Positions 10,308 through 22,046 of a DNA stretch of 64,000 bases are shown piece after piece (position 1 is the first letter of the stretch; every line of letters starts with the position of its first letter). Made by a program: the position numbers and the translations under genes. This DNA is from Euborellia annulipes (taxonomy: Eukaryota; Arthropoda; Insecta; Dermaptera; Anisolabididae). Below the pieces are notes generated by a model, which saw only the letters and a list, made by a program, of their open reading frames with translations, had not been told where the DNA came from and ran no database searches. The stretch is taken from assembly GCA_023213315.1 (NCBI GenBank), contig JAKCPI010004467.1, positions 1 through 64,000 on the forward strand, read 5' to 3'.

Positions 10308-11790
10308 TAAAAAAAAAAAGTGCAGGAGGTGGATTTGAACTCGCGAAGTTTGGTTACGTGAGAATGGAAAAAAATAGATTGTGTGAGGACATATTAACCA
10401 CTTGAGCCACATTTTGTATAATTTGCTTTATGGAAAAATAAGCCATCTAAAAAACATGAAATAAAAGAAGTATTAAAAAAATTTTAATATTCTACATATG
10501 ATATATCATTTTTCTTTACTTTTTATGCTGATTAATAATTAATAATTTAAATTTCAAAAGAATGCATAGTTTTCAAATAATTCAATAGGCAAACGTCAGA
10601 TTGTTTATGCCTTGATATAATTAAACCAAAAACTCTGTCTAACATATGATACATGTATTTAATTCTTGAATTCACCCTGATTCCAGAGAACTAAAGCCCT
10701 TTTAATTATATGATCTAATTTGGGAGTTATTGGCAATCAAAGTTGATGTCATTAAGGTCCAAAATATAAGACTATATTCGACCTTAATGACATCAGCACT
10801 CAATTTTCTATATTATCGAAAAAGGTTATTTAGCATTATCTGATTAAAACCAAATTTTTACCAGAGATTTATAATTAAAAAATGAGTTTTTTTCTAAAGT
10901 TTCATTGAGATTGGTAAAGAAATAAATAAAATATTGACTATTTTGTAAATTGAGTTTTAGAATTGGGATCTCGGATGGAAGCCTAGACCCGGTTCACAGA
11001 GCGCTCTCTTTACACATCCGGGATTCCGAATTCTAAAACTTAATTTACAAAATAGTCAATATTTTATTTATTTCTTTACCAATCTCAATGAAACTTTAGA
11101 AAAAAACTCATTTTTTAATTATAAATCTCTGGTAAAAATTTGGTTTTAATCAGACAATACTAAATAAGCTTTTTCGATAATATAGAAAATTGAGTGTTGA
11201 TGTCATTAAGATCGAAAATAGACTCAACTTTGATCGCCAATAACTCCCAAATTAGATCATATAATTAAAAGGGCTTTAGTTCTCTGGAATCAGGGGGGAA
11301 TTCAAGAATTAATGACATGTATCATATGTTTGATAGAGCTATTTGGTTTAATTACATCAAGGCATAAACAATCTGACGTTTGCCTATTGAATTATTTGAA
11401 AACTATGCATTCTTTTGAAATTTAAATTATTAATTATTAATCAGCATAAAAAGTAAAGAAAAATGATATATCATATGTAGAATATTAAAATTTTTTTAAT
11501 ATTTATTTTATTCCATGATTCTCATATGGCTTATATTTCCCTATGACAAATCAATAAAGTGTGGCTCAAGTCGTTAACCTGTCCTCTAGTAATTTATTTT
11601 TTTCCATTCTCACTTAACCAAACTTCCCGAGTTCAAATCCACCTCCTGCACTTTTTTTTAAAATCATATTATCAATTTTCTTTTATTTTTAATGCTAACT
11701 TATAATTTCATTTATCTGTCATAACGAGAGCAAGGATTTGGGGAATATAAATTTTGTTTAGGGAATTTTGACAAATTTTTAAATAACTTT
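10308..11790. mobile_element. Large palindromic element, copy 1 (left arm truncated)
   Basis: Left and right halves are near-complete reverse complements around about 10990, where a short unpaired centre contains GAGCGCTC. Each arm carries a tRNA-like module near its outer end: a B-box-like GAGTTCAAATCC and an A-box-like TGGCTCAAGT, pointing outward from the centre. A smaller inverted pair built on GATGTCATTAAGGTC lies within each arm. The left arm stops at about 10308 while the right arm continues to about 11790, so this copy has lost its left terminus; the copy at 24310-25950 is complete. Confidence 0.8.
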
Positions 11791-11809
11791 TTTTTTATTT
11801 ATGTTGACA

Positions 11810-11940
11810 TGAAGGCCACAATTTTAACCAATTACGCTGGCTGCAGTTGGAGAACGAATCTGGAGGAGCAAATGAGCAGGGTATTATCACAGATTAATGA
11901 TATATCATTAATGAGGAACTTGGCCAAAAAAAGGTTAGGA
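11810..11940 (+). mobile_element. Transposase C-terminal scrap
   Basis: The translation NLEEQMSRVLSQINDISLM resembles the LEDNITRVISEIPDVML segment of the mariner/IS630 copy at 8115-8960. It is short, lacks catalytic residues and runs into a poly-G tract at about 11957. Probably a decayed relative. Confidence 0.4.
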
Positions 11941-11954
11941 AACACTGGATTATG

Positions 11955-12270
11955 GGGGGGGGGGGGGCTCAAGAAAATGATGCAGTTTGAATGATTGCAG
12001 GGTGTTTCCGTTGGCATTATTTCTGGTGCAGTTCGATAGTTGGTGTCTCGCGTTGAGATCTTTAACAATTAGTACTTTATTTTGTATTTTTGTTAAATTG
12101 GTCAGATCCTCACTGGTGAAATTGTTCACAGGAGAGTTGTACACGGCTACTATTTTAATTTTTTCAATAACTCAATAATGGCGTTCTCGATAGAGCAATC
12201 AGTTAAGGGGTTGATTTCTTTAAAATCAATGTTGTTTTTTTATTAGAATAGCGACTCCGCCATACATAAT
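11955..12270 (-). mobile_element. LINE endonuclease fragment (Jockey-like)
   Basis: Minus-strand translation gives YGGVAILIKK, then VAVYNSPVNNFTSEDL, then NKVLIVKDLNARHQLSNC and NNANGNTLQSF. This is the AP-endonuclease pattern of non-LTR elements (vYxPP, GDfNArh, nnxNGxxL), with the usual GDFN mutated to KDLN and several stops between blocks. It is decayed and 3'-truncated at a poly-G run. Confidence 0.65.
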
Positions 12271-12289
12271 GAATTCATTAATTTGAAGG

Positions 12290-12780
12290 ATTCTCCACTA
12301 CCCAGATGGGCATGGACACTGGGCCTGGAATTTGACGCCAGTCTGGCTGTGAGAGTATTAAGGCAGGCTTGAGGCCCGTGGGTGGGGACTCGAGTCCCGT
12401 CACACCAAGGCTGTCGGGCATCGGATCAAAATCAAGCCCCGGGGATACGTGAGTCTGAGTAGGATAAATGCGTACTCGCCCCCCCCCCCCCCCTCCTTGA
12501 ACTTTACCAAGCGTTCAGCCTGAGACCGCAAATGCACGGGGGCATAGCTATCCAGTGGGACTTGCGAGCTAGCCAATAGGTGTGAGCAGGGGGATCCTGT
12601 GGCCAGGGGAATTACTCTGCTCACCCTTGGCTTGATGGGGACTGAGTTCCCCGTCAATTGACGCAAAAATCTCCTTACCACAGCGGGTAAAGCGATGGAG
12701 ACCTGGTAGTGCGTGAATAATGCAATTTGCTAAACTCGAGTCTAGAGTACTACGATCCATCTTATTCAAGTATTCTAATT
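12290..12780. other. GC-richer block of unknown nature
   Basis: About 490 bp distinctly richer in G and C than its surroundings, with a C run at 12479-12493. Two overlapping minus-strand open frames lack recognisable motifs. Its place just upstream of the LINE endonuclease on the minus strand makes a LINE 5' UTR or ORF1 remnant possible. I do not recognise it. Confidence 0.3.
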
Positions 12781-15044
12781 CATGTACTTTTTGTTAAGTA
12801 ATTTTTTATATTTATTTTTCTTCCATCAAAAAAACAAAAAAATATTGTTGAAAAGACAACACAATTGTTTTTTTTTTATTCCAATATATTTCTAAAAGCT
12901 ACATATTTCCCCCAAAGAGTATTTATGATACATTTTGAACCATATATATATATATATATATATGGCTATATATATAAACATTGAAAATTATTATTTTTAC
13001 AGTATTAAAAATATACTGTATATAAAAAAATGAATAAAAACTCTATTTTCGTCTAATTACTTATAAACACAATATCCTAAATCTAAAAAATAAAAAGAAA
13101 GTCTATAATGCATTGGGTACATCAATATTGACGATCCAGCTCTGTCCAGAATGTGGATTTTTGCCCGTGTTGTAAACATGCGGTATTTTTTCGAGGTTCC
13201 TCGTGAAAGATCTTGTATTAGGCCTATCTACGGTTAAGTTAGGAGGTCGCAACACAATTTTAGGCGGGACCTAGAAAAAGGGACGTATCAGCGACATTTC
13301 GACGGCCCTGGATCGATCCAGGAACGTCCCTAGCAAAGTCCCTTGCCATTTAAAAAAGTCCCGGAACTTTCCCATGTCGACTCAGTGCTATGTGGGATGT
13401 TTTCCCATTCTCCAGGCAGTTTGATAATATTTGAAGTTTGTATTTATTAATATATCTAGTTACTTATCTTTCTTAATTTTAAGTGTCAAACATTGAAGAG
13501 ATTGTTTCTGGATTTAGGATATTAAATGAATAATAAAATTTTTGTAAATAGAATATTATTCATAGAACTTTATTTCTAATTCACCAAATTAAATCTACTA
13601 CAAATTAAAATTATAAGTAAAAAATATTATTTTTATCAATTACTTCATTCTAAATTTAATCAATACAAAATTTTATATTGAATTTATTCTATATATAAGA
13701 ACACCTCGGGAGAAAGTCGCGGAACACAAAAGAAATATCTCCCGCCAGTTCCGAGACTTTATCCCCACGTGTGTAGCCTTAAGGTATGAATTATAACATA
13801 AATCGAATAAAAAATATGATATATTCGATGTTGAAAGAATTAAAAATAAAAGTTGATTTACATTTTATTTTTTCTGCTTTGATAGATAGGAGAATAGAAC
13901 AAACGTTCCCGTTAAGAGATTGGAATTGGGGACTTTTATTGTGAAAATAAAAGTGACACGTTTGATGAGAGATTTCACCTATCTATTGAAAAGAAAATAA
14001 AATGTTACTAAGTAATACTCTTCAGCCGCTAATAAGTGAAAGATAAAGAAATGTATGGGGCAAAAAATACTTTCACGGTCACGGAGCTGGAAAAACAAAG
14101 CGAGTTCCCCAAGCACAGTGACAAAAAAAGTGATTCGTGTCACACACCGGTTTGCCCACACGATCACGTGTGCAATTTCGTTTTTTGCCAACCAGAGAAG
14201 ATACAAATTCTTTATTTCTCGAGTTATCATCAGTCTAGGATAAAATATTCTTAATAATAAAAAATGAAATTGTGGAGCTGAGATGCAAAACAAACCATAC
14301 AATGGATAAAGAAAGTTTTGCAACCAAATGCACACACACACGCACTGTTTTTTATGGCCACCGAATACGACCTACAACTCAATTTCAAAATTTTTGGATA
14401 AGGGCACTTTTGCATCTGAACTCCACAATTAAAAAATGAAAGTGATAGCAGGAAATATCTTATTGTATTACAATATTGGTAAAATTTTCCTTAATAAATT
14501 AAGAAACCTTGACAAAAATAATTTTATTTTTTTCAAAGTATTCTCGCTGAATTGTAATTATAAGTATGGACCTGCAGATAAGTTTGTTTTTATTTTATTT
14601 TCCTATTAAATAAAATGATTTTTGTCAAGTCAAAATTTCTTTTTTTTTTTTTTTTCATTCCGATTATTTTTGCGACAGAGTGTATAAATAATTAAATAGA
14701 GATTAGACCGTCACAATACAAATTATTTTGCTCATCGCTTTCTTAGTGAACTGATAAGAATTTAAAAGTCGACACACGTAACAACATCAAGTCAATCTAT
14801 GAAGGCGCAAAAAATTAGCGAACAATTTAATTTTTTTTTTTTTCTAATTTAATTTCCTTAGATTATAAAATAAAATTAAATATAAGTAAACTTATGTGCT
14901 CTCTATTTTAATAAAAACTGTATAAAAATTATTGGTCCATGGTCATTACAAGAATAAATTAAAAAGTGAGATTTGAGCCAAATTGATTAAGCCCAGAGGG
15001 TGTTCTTTGAATCCAATTAAATGGTGACTTTTTGATATTTATTA
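12781..15044. other. Gene-free AT-rich stretch with one small inverted repeat
   Basis: No supported gene. It contains an (AT)n run at 12942-12963. A 120-codon minus-strand open frame at 13979-14341 has no recognisable motif and overlaps an inverted repeat: arms near 14262-14293 and 14410-14441 share TTGTGGAG and AGATGCAAAA. Otherwise nothing seen. Confidence 0.5.
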
Positions 15045-16010
15045 ATACAGGATGTCTATTCTGAATTTAAAATTAAAAAATCTCGAAAACAAAGATCGAT
15101 AGAAGAGCTCTGAAGGTCAGAGCACTCTTTATTGGGGCTACTGCACCACTTTGTAGCTAATTTCGAAACTTCTGTATTAATAGTATATTCGAAATTAATA
15201 CACTGTGTACGTAACACTTTGTTTCTTCTTAAGAAGACCTTTTCTAATCTATCTTAATGTTACTATAATTAATTAAACAATTAATATGAAATATCTTATA
15301 CATTTCTAATTAATTTTAAAACAAATACAAATTAATTTAATATGCTCAGGGGTCCAAATCTTGTGGGTAGGTGGATGGCGACCACGAGCTGCCCTAGCTG
15401 GGACTGGCAGTATTTCTGTTCTTTCCATGTCAGTCTCTTCCCTTCTATATTTTCAACAGGCGACAGACCGTGCGACGGGCCGGCCTGTTCTTTTCCTTCC
15501 CAGACGCAAAATCCCATAAGGCAACGATCCCGTACCCAGGGATTAAGGCGAAGAAAGAAGAAGACAAATCAATTTAATACAATTTAAATAAAATAAAGAA
15601 AAATATGTCGATTTTCAATTTGAGGGACAAATCAACATAATTTCTATATGTATTGTTGGGTATTAATTAATAATTTTGTTTTTATAAGAATTTCCAATAA
15701 AATAGAGAGAAAAAAATGAAATGGAAAGATTATTTTAAAAGTTCGGAAATTTCGACATTTTTGTCTTTGTTTTATTTAAATTGTAATTATTCATTAAAAT
15801 GATTTGTGTTAAATTTACTTAGAAAAGTAAAAGATATTTCATATTAAATGTTTAATAAATTACAGTATCATAAAGATAGATTTGAACAGTCTTTTTAAGA
15901 AGAAACAAAAATGTTCAGCTATTTTTGACGCGCAGTATATGTCTTGTTTCATTCTTTGTCTTTCCGAGTTATTTATTTAATTTTAAAAGCAAGTCATGGA
16001 CACCCTGTAT
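15045..16010. mobile_element. Non-autonomous mariner-like element with internal SINE
   Basis: Left end TACAGGATGTCTATTC and right end GACACCCTGTA are imperfect inverted repeats. The similarity extends about 40 bp inward through TTTAAAATTAAAAAA-like sequence and continues to CAAAGA. The ACAGGGTGTCC-type end resembles the end at 5455. It has no transposase. A SINE-B copy sits inside at 15343-15564. Confidence 0.5.
15343..15564 (+). mobile_element. SINE-B copy 1, 15-bp TSD
   Basis: Flanked by CAAATTAATTTAATA (15328-15342) and CAAATCAATTTAATA (15565-15579), a 15-bp duplication with one mismatch. It starts GCTCAGGGGTCC and ends in the purine-rich tail AAGAAAGAAG. The same unit occurs at 33929-34154. 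The reverse strand has TAGCTCGTGGTCG, vaguely A-box-like, but no clear B box, so tRNA ancestry is not shown. Confidence 0.7.
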
Positions 16011-16260
16011 TTGAGGACGGAAAACGAGAACAATGACAATTAGATTATGAAATTAAATGTAAGGGCAAAAGGATTTATTTAGACAAAACAAGATTTTTGG
16101 ACTTAATCACTTTGGTCACTAAATGCGGACCCATTTATTTATTTTTTCAGGCCATTTTCACGGAAATCAAAGACTGGGAGGAAATAATGAATACAAAGGG
16201 GAGTGAGTAAACTTAAAATTTACGGATCTATAGTGCAATACAATCCGCTAGTGAGCGTCC

Positions 16261-16272
16261 TGCGCATGCGCA
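16261..16272. promoter_or_regulatory. NRF-1/Ewg-type palindrome TGCGCATGCGCA
   Basis: A perfect match to the YGCGCAYGCGCR consensus, with a half site CTGCGCATG about 40 bp downstream. No gene start was found within 2 kb, so it may be part of a repeat instead of a working promoter. Confidence 0.25.
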
Positions 16273-16750
16273 TTGAGGAAAAGTGAATTGCTTTTCGATA
16301 CTGCGCATGTCATCTTCCTCAAAACGCATAATCGAACAGACCTACTATTTTTCTGACCCCCTTAAGTAACAAGCTAAAATTTATTATTTATTATTAAACC
16401 TTAAACTTATTAACCCTTAAACTATGTCCTTAAAATTAAATTCATACTTATTTCAGGGGTATTTTATGGCTGGTAGAATTTTTCTGAGGAATGAAACGTT
16501 TAGGATTTAGTTAAAGTCATCTTCGGAGATGTTAGTTGTCATTATAGGTGCCAAATTCGAAGTCACAAATTTCTCCGTCAACCAGAGACAATCTAGATGG
16601 ACTAATTGAGAATATCTCTCATTTATGCAATTAATAAATAAGAAATTATATATATATAAATTTTCTTCACAGTCCCGAACAAGATAAACAGGGTAGGATT
16701 TTTTGAAAAAATCATAACTTTTCAATGAAATCAAAATTTTATTTTTTTAA

Positions 16751-17224
16751 TAGGTACGGGTGGATTTGCCATTTCGTATTCATATCAAAGAAAAGGTTAA
16801 AAAAAACGTTTATGTTCGAAAAATAGAGAGAAGGGACGTACAGTAACTGCCATCGCAAAACATACGTCCCCATGCTCCGTAATTTTTTCCTTCCAAAGTT
16901 GACAAGGCATGATATTGAAATTAGAATAGACGGGGGAAACTTGTCACACCTAAAGGGATTCTATGGTATTTTTGAAAGAACCTCGCCACCCCACAATCGC
17001 CTGATCTTTTTCTATGGGGGTACCACGGGCCTTTGATCAGCTGTCACACGAGAAATTCAAACGATTCCGGCCAATCGCCGGAACAACTTTTCAACTCGAC
17101 TTCAGAAGTGTGTGGAAAAGAACCGACATCAACATAGATGGCATTATTTTTCGTACATAAATGTTTTTTTAAATCTTTTCTTTGATATGAATACGAAATG
17201 GCAAAGCCACACCTAGCTGTATTA
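16751..17224 (+). mobile_element. Mariner-superfamily remnant with ~60-bp inverted repeats
   Basis: Arms at 16751-16820 and 17152-17224 share TTTGCCATTTCGTATTCATA and TCAAAGAAAAG in opposite orientation. Between them, plus-strand text resembles the end of a transposase: a PHNRLIFFYGG-like block where PDLxPxDFFLWG is expected, then REIQTIPANRRNNFSTRLQK. Internally deleted and not functional. Confidence 0.55.
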
Positions 17225-17286
17225 AAAAAAAAAAACAAATATTATTTGTATTAGTGAAGAAAAAAAGAAAATGTATTTTTTTAAAC

Positions 17287-17323
17287 AGCTCAGAAGATGG
17301 CTTTAACTCAGGCCGAAACGTTA
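17287..17323 (+). mobile_element. Penelope-like terminus motif (tentative)
   Basis: AGAAGATGGCTT followed by GGCCGAAACG, the same paired boxes as at 7512 and 39041. Beyond it, 17460-18100 holds no recognisable gene or element. Confidence 0.35.
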
Positions 17324-18099
17324 TATATTTTTTAGAAAGAAAAAATCCTAGCTGCATTTTCTTCTGCCTTTCATTCCTGAGATTCAATTCATCCAGTATA
17401 AAAGTTTCAATAAAAGAATTAAAATACATGAAAAAAAAGTTGACCCCTTCCACCAGCTAGTAGGTCTGGTCCGGGATCCCTACGCTATTTATTGGCGAGA
17501 GATATTTTCTGGCCAATTTAAAATTTTACTTTTCAACTCCTTGAAAATGGCCTGAATGAAATACTTATTTGTTGAATATTTCAAAAACAACAAAAAAAAA
17601 ATAAAAAAAAATAAAATAATAAAAACTATTGGCAAGTTTTTATTATATTTAGTTTGATTTTGAAATATTTGGCAGTGATAGTGATATAATAATTTTTTTT
17701 TATTTTCCATTTATTTTAAATACGATATGGTCATTTAAAAGTTTTTTTCCTTTATTCATTTGATGCGAGTTTTTGTTTAAATTATTGTCAAATAGGTTTT
17801 TGTTTTTATCGGTATCTGAGGATGCGCTCTGAAGTTCAAGGTGTTGGGTAAAAGAAAACAACAAAAGTTTTTATTAACCTCCTTATAAATATAGTTTAAA
17901 TTTAAAACACCAAACGAAGGACTCTCTGAGACAAGATTTTTGCTGTTTTCTTTCTCCCGATTCCTCTCATCGTCTACAACTGTATTGATGAGAAAATTGA
18001 ACTTAGAAGCTCTTTATTTACTGCGTTAGGATAAACTAGTTTATTCTAAAAAACAGTATGGCCTGTAGCATATTTATGTATACTAGCTGCGGGGGAACC

Positions 18100-18253
18100 T
18101 GGCTTTTTTTCGGCATCTAAGGCCATTTAGATCCCATCCCCAATGATTTGTAGTCAAATCAAATGAAATAAATTTTTCTCGCCAGGGACGGGAGGCGAAC
18201 CCGGGACTCCGGCGCGAGAGGCTAGTGTCTTCCCCCTGGGCCATGGGTCACGG
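18100..18253 (-). mobile_element. tRNA-derived SINE (family C)
   Basis: On the minus strand it has an A-box-like TGGCCCAGGGGG and a B-box-like GGGTTCGCCTCC about 45 bp apart. It then ends ATCTAAATGGCC...TTAGATGCCGAAAAA, the same 3' tail seen in SINE-A and at 22047-22110. Target duplications were not resolved. Confidence 0.6.
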
Positions 18254-18861
18254 GCTAATTTCATTATTAAAACTAATTAGTTTTAATTTTTCTTAAGGAA
18301 AGAGAGAACACTATGCTTTTCATTGGAAGAATTCTAGATTTGTGAACCCCTTAAAAGCGGGGACCCCACTCCCTAAATTTGATATAATTATAGCCTAAAA
18401 CCACCCCCGGAAAATTCTCTACCCATTAAAAAAAAATCTCCACAGTAGTTTCGGAGTCTCTGCGTTACAAACAAACGGACAGACAGAATTTGCCTTTGAT
18501 AAAATAGAAAAAGTATTAAAATAAAATATAGAAATAGATAATTAAAATTAAAAATTGAATAATAAAATCTCACAATTATTATTCATTAATTAATCATATA
18601 TATTGAATTTTAACTTTCCTATTTTCATTTATAAGAATAAAGAAGTTTGGGTTATATAGTCGGATACTATATTATGGTGATGATATTGGATCTTATTAGC
18701 AAAAATACTCTCAAATTATTTTTTTTTTAAACTCGCATTAAAGAACAATCAGAAAAGTTTCCTTGCCTCTGATTGTTGTAGATGAGTGCTATTTTAATCT
18801 TAAAGGAAATTAACTTTTAAAATCTGTGAGGTAAATATTATTATAGGAAGTGATTCACCCT

Positions 18862-21355
18862 CTAGAACGTTTTAAATGTCGGATGGTGTGATCTCCGGAG
18901 ATTATATCTGATCATTCTTAGCTGAGCCTCAGGACTGATGTCAGGTGTGTTGAGCCAAGCATAAGGGTTTCTGGAAGCCGTGGGCACAAGAGCAGCTCGT
19001 CGCCCCTGATAATCCCTGGTCGTGTGCTTCGCTCCCTTTCGAATTAGAAGAGAAAAACATTCGGTATTCAGGTAATCAGCAGCCAGATGCAGTGCCGACG
19101 TCCTCTCGGTGCGAGTCATAGTTCGGACATTTGCGCCACGGTTCAATAATAAGGAGATAATTTTCGGACGATTCATTTGTGCTGCTAAATGCAAAGGCGT
19201 CATGCCGGATTCTGTGAAGACGTGGGTGATATTAGCGCCATTGTCGAGTAATAATTTCGCCATTTTATAATCGCCACGTAAAATAGCTTGGAAGATCGGC
19301 ACCATTTTGTTCACTTCACTGTAAGGCTTGTTTGGATCGGCGCCTTGCTGGAGGAGATAAGCGGCGATGTTGTAATGGCCGAACATGCAGGCGACATACA
19401 AAGGAGACATAATGGAGAAGCCTTCAAGTCCGAATCTCTGATTGACATCGACCTTCCTTTGGACGAGCATTTGGACGATATCCAAGTTGCCCTTTGAGCA
19501 AGCAAAAGGCAAGATAGGGATCCCGTTCTCTTTATCAATACCCTTCAGGGTATGTCCAGCTTGAATCAAGAATTTCGCTGTCTCGAATGTCCCATGACGC
19601 AATGAAACGAACAGAGGATATTCCGTTTTACGGTATTTCTTCATGGTATTTGGATGCAAACGGAATTCATACGAATGTAGAATTTCGCAGAAGGCGCTAT
19701 TAGGGTTCGTTGCTGCGACATGCATCACAGTGACGCCTTCGTGGAAAGTTTCATTCTTGTATAAATGGGGAATCTCATTTGCATAATGCCTCGTTGCAGA
19801 AATATCGCTCTTGGTGATCGCCTCGCGGAGATTTACCAGCGAGATCTAAAAAAAAACATATCCGAGTTATTTGTTAGAAAATGAAAGAAAATATATATAT
19901 ATATAAATTTACAAGTATGCTATACTATCTATATTCTAAATCTACCGCAAGGAAATTAGGGTAACGAAGCGTTATTTTTCCTCCTAACAACTGTTAATCA
20001 TCTATAAAAGCCAAATTCGGGCGTGTCTTGAATATGGTTCCCATCTCTGGCGAGGGGCGTCTTCCTTGGGCGCCATACAGAGGCGATCGATGGTCGATGA
20101 TCCCACCCCCACTGCATCCCTACAGTCACTAGATCATAGAAGAAGCGGTCCTTACTTTACTTCTCCACATCACCCTACCCAATGCAGTTGTCCCCAACAG
20201 GCCAAGCTCGGCCAAGCTCGGTCATAAGCCTAAAAACCCTCATACCAACAAAAAAAAAAATTTCCCTAGATGTTATTAACACGGGAAACGCGCACTAAAA
20301 CCTCATTCACATTAGGCTAGTATTTTAGTCGAGTAACGAATAATTTAGTAATGAAACGCTCTATAATGATTTTTTACAGGTTTAAAAGTTTTTTTTTTTC
20401 TCATTCACACTCACACACATATTCACACAGTCTTATCGGCAGCTTAGGCCATTTAAGACTTTTACAATATCCGTTATAGAGATTAATATACATATATGGG
20501 GTCCAGGCATTCTTATTTAAGCCATTTGGTATCCAATTGGCTTAAATAAAATCATCGGACTGCCTGGGATTCGAACCCGCGACGTTTGGTATACGAGGTT
20601 AGCACGCTAACCTCTACACCAAGCCCCGAGGGCAGGTTTAAAAGTTATTCGAGGTCAAAGTTGAAGAAAAAAAACATGAAATTGACTATGACTTCAACTT
20701 TGACCTCGAATAACTTTTGAACCTGTAAAAAATCATAAAAAAACCTTTTTGTAGAGCGTTAAATTTCCTATCAGAATATGTTATGGTCTTACCATGAGGT
20801 TGTTCCGTTGATGAGAACTTTTTCCATTTTAAAACTTTGGCTGCCGGATTAATATTAATATTAAGAGCTGAAATTTGGCAGGAATTTGTTTTTATATATG
20901 TATTTGGAACCGATTTAGGACTAGCGTCGAAAAAGTTCAAAATAAGGACCACCCTAATATATATACGATACAGTATTTAAAAGAAAAAATATGAAATAAT
21001 TCATGCTATATTTTTTCTTTCGTTTTCACCATACAAGTAGAATAAATATTGAGCATTATTCTAAAAAAAAAAAGAAAGAAATATTTACAAAATAATCAGG
21101 ATACAAGGGCGGTCCAGGCGGATCTTCAAGAGGTAAAAACACACTTAGATCCGTTTCGAAAGGATATCCATCAGTATCCAACTCGATCTCCGGCTCCTCC
21201 ACTTGCACTTTCTTCTCTTCCGTTTTTTTGATCACTCCTATTAATTCATCAAGATCCTCCTCCTCCTCCTCGTCCTCCTCTTCTTCTTCTTCTTCTTCTT
21301 CTTCTTCCTCAGTTAGAATATCATCTTGAGAATCGACCTCCATTAAATCCATGCC
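18862..21355 (-). CDS. Ankyrin-repeat protein with acidic N terminus, function unknown
   Basis: Two exons, 21355-21089 and 19845-18862, join in phase 0 across a 1.2-kb intron. From the ATG at 21352 this gives 415 aa. The exon opens after an AG acceptor just 3 nt before that ATG, so a non-coding exon probably lies upstream. Residues about 14-38 are almost all Glu/Asp. Residues about 125-390 hold roughly six ankyrin repeats, clearest at SGMTPLHLAAQMNRPKIISL, TSALHLAADYLN and SPLYVACMFGHYNIAAYL. The tail is basic (RRSHHPTFKTF). Ankyrin repeats bind other proteins; no enzymatic, SOCS-box or membrane segment is seen. No orthologue is recognised. The intron holds LINE and SINE insertions, but the reading frame is clean, which argues for a live gene. 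Confidence 0.8.
20003..20170 (+). mobile_element. LINE reverse-transcriptase fragment
   Basis: One plus frame reads YKSQIRACLEYGSHLWRGAS, then LGAIQRRSMVDDP, then SLQSLDHRRSGPYF. This is the thumb-region pattern of CR1/Jockey-like reverse transcriptases (YKxxIRPxLEYxSxxW, IQRR, SLxHRR). It lies inside the ankyrin-gene intron, antisense to the host gene. Confidence 0.75.
20355..20760. repeat. Palindrome interrupted by a SINE
   Basis: Left arm 20355-20390 plus 20633-20665 and right arm 20692-20760 are reverse complements (AACGCTCTA..., TTTTTTACAGG, TTCGAGGTCAAAGTTGAAG and their partners). The left arm is split by the SINE at 20391-20632; the right arm keeps the unsplit order. Confidence 0.8.
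20391..20632 (-). mobile_element. SINE-A copy, 14-bp TSD
   Basis: Perfect duplication CAGGTTTAAAAGTT at 20377-20390 and 20633-20646. On the minus strand it has the tRNA-like head TGGTGTAGAGGTTAGCGTGC, a B box GGGTTCGAATCCC and the 3' tail AATGGCCTAAGCTGCCGATAA, followed by GTGTGAGTGTGAATGAG and an A run. It is about as long as the copy at 26793-27067. Confidence 0.85.
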
Positions 21356-21799
21356 CTGAAATATAATAAGCAGAATAAAGAACGAGTTTGGGAATACCAG
21401 TTTTTTCTTTTTATCATTCAAGATGGACAGATAGATATGAATTTATTTGGCTCTGAGGCGCATGCTTCCTGGAGCCAACCTGGAGTATAGAGTCAAAGTA
21501 TCATTTATATATTATATTACAGCAATAATAAAACCATTCATCCTGCTCATCCCTCATGGGTAAAATCTTGACCAAAACACCGCGACCTTCTGATATTCAA
21601 AGGATAAGGCCTCGCAGACGCCACCAAGAACGACGACCCAAATGCCCCCGTCGCTGCAGGTAACTCTCATTCCCCGCAAACGCAGTCCCGCACAGAAGCC
21701 CTAAGGATCAGCCTCTCACGTAAATATCCTGGCTACCCTCTTTCCAAAGGTCATACACATAACACCCCATATGATATCCCATTCTTTTACCCAATCTTT

Positions 21800-21985
21800 A
21801 GGTTATTGTAATGGGGCGTTACCCGATCGAGGACCCTTCTACGTTCAGCAGACAGGACACAAAAGTCGAGACAACAGTAGTCAAAACGAGGAACAATCAG
21901 GGAACTTACAACCATTTTCCTGATGGGGGATGGCAGACAGTCCTTACTTTTCTTAAGTTGGTATAACGTCTTATAAACACTACGG
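21800..21985 (-). mobile_element. LINE reverse-transcriptase fragment (minus strand)
   Basis: Minus-strand translation SRSVYKTLYQLKKSKDCLP, then IRKMVVSSLIVPRFDYC, then FCVLSAERRRVLDRV matches the LYxLKxxxxxLPxxxRxxLxxSLIxPxFDYC pattern of Jockey/CR1 reverse transcriptases. The neighbouring 21421-21790 shows nothing recognisable. Confidence 0.7.
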
Positions 21986-22046
21986 GACACGATCATCAAT
22001 AGTAATAACAATAATACGATTTTACTGGATTAATTTTTTTTTTTTT

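Noticed and set aside
12290..12780. Ribosomal RNA fragment or gene in the GC-rich block
   Set aside because: No recognisable conserved rRNA segment and no protein motif. More likely a LINE 5' part, unproven.
13979..14341. 120-codon hydrophobic minus-strand frame as a membrane protein
   Set aside because: It overlaps an inverted repeat, has no start context or splice support, and its plus strand is equally open.
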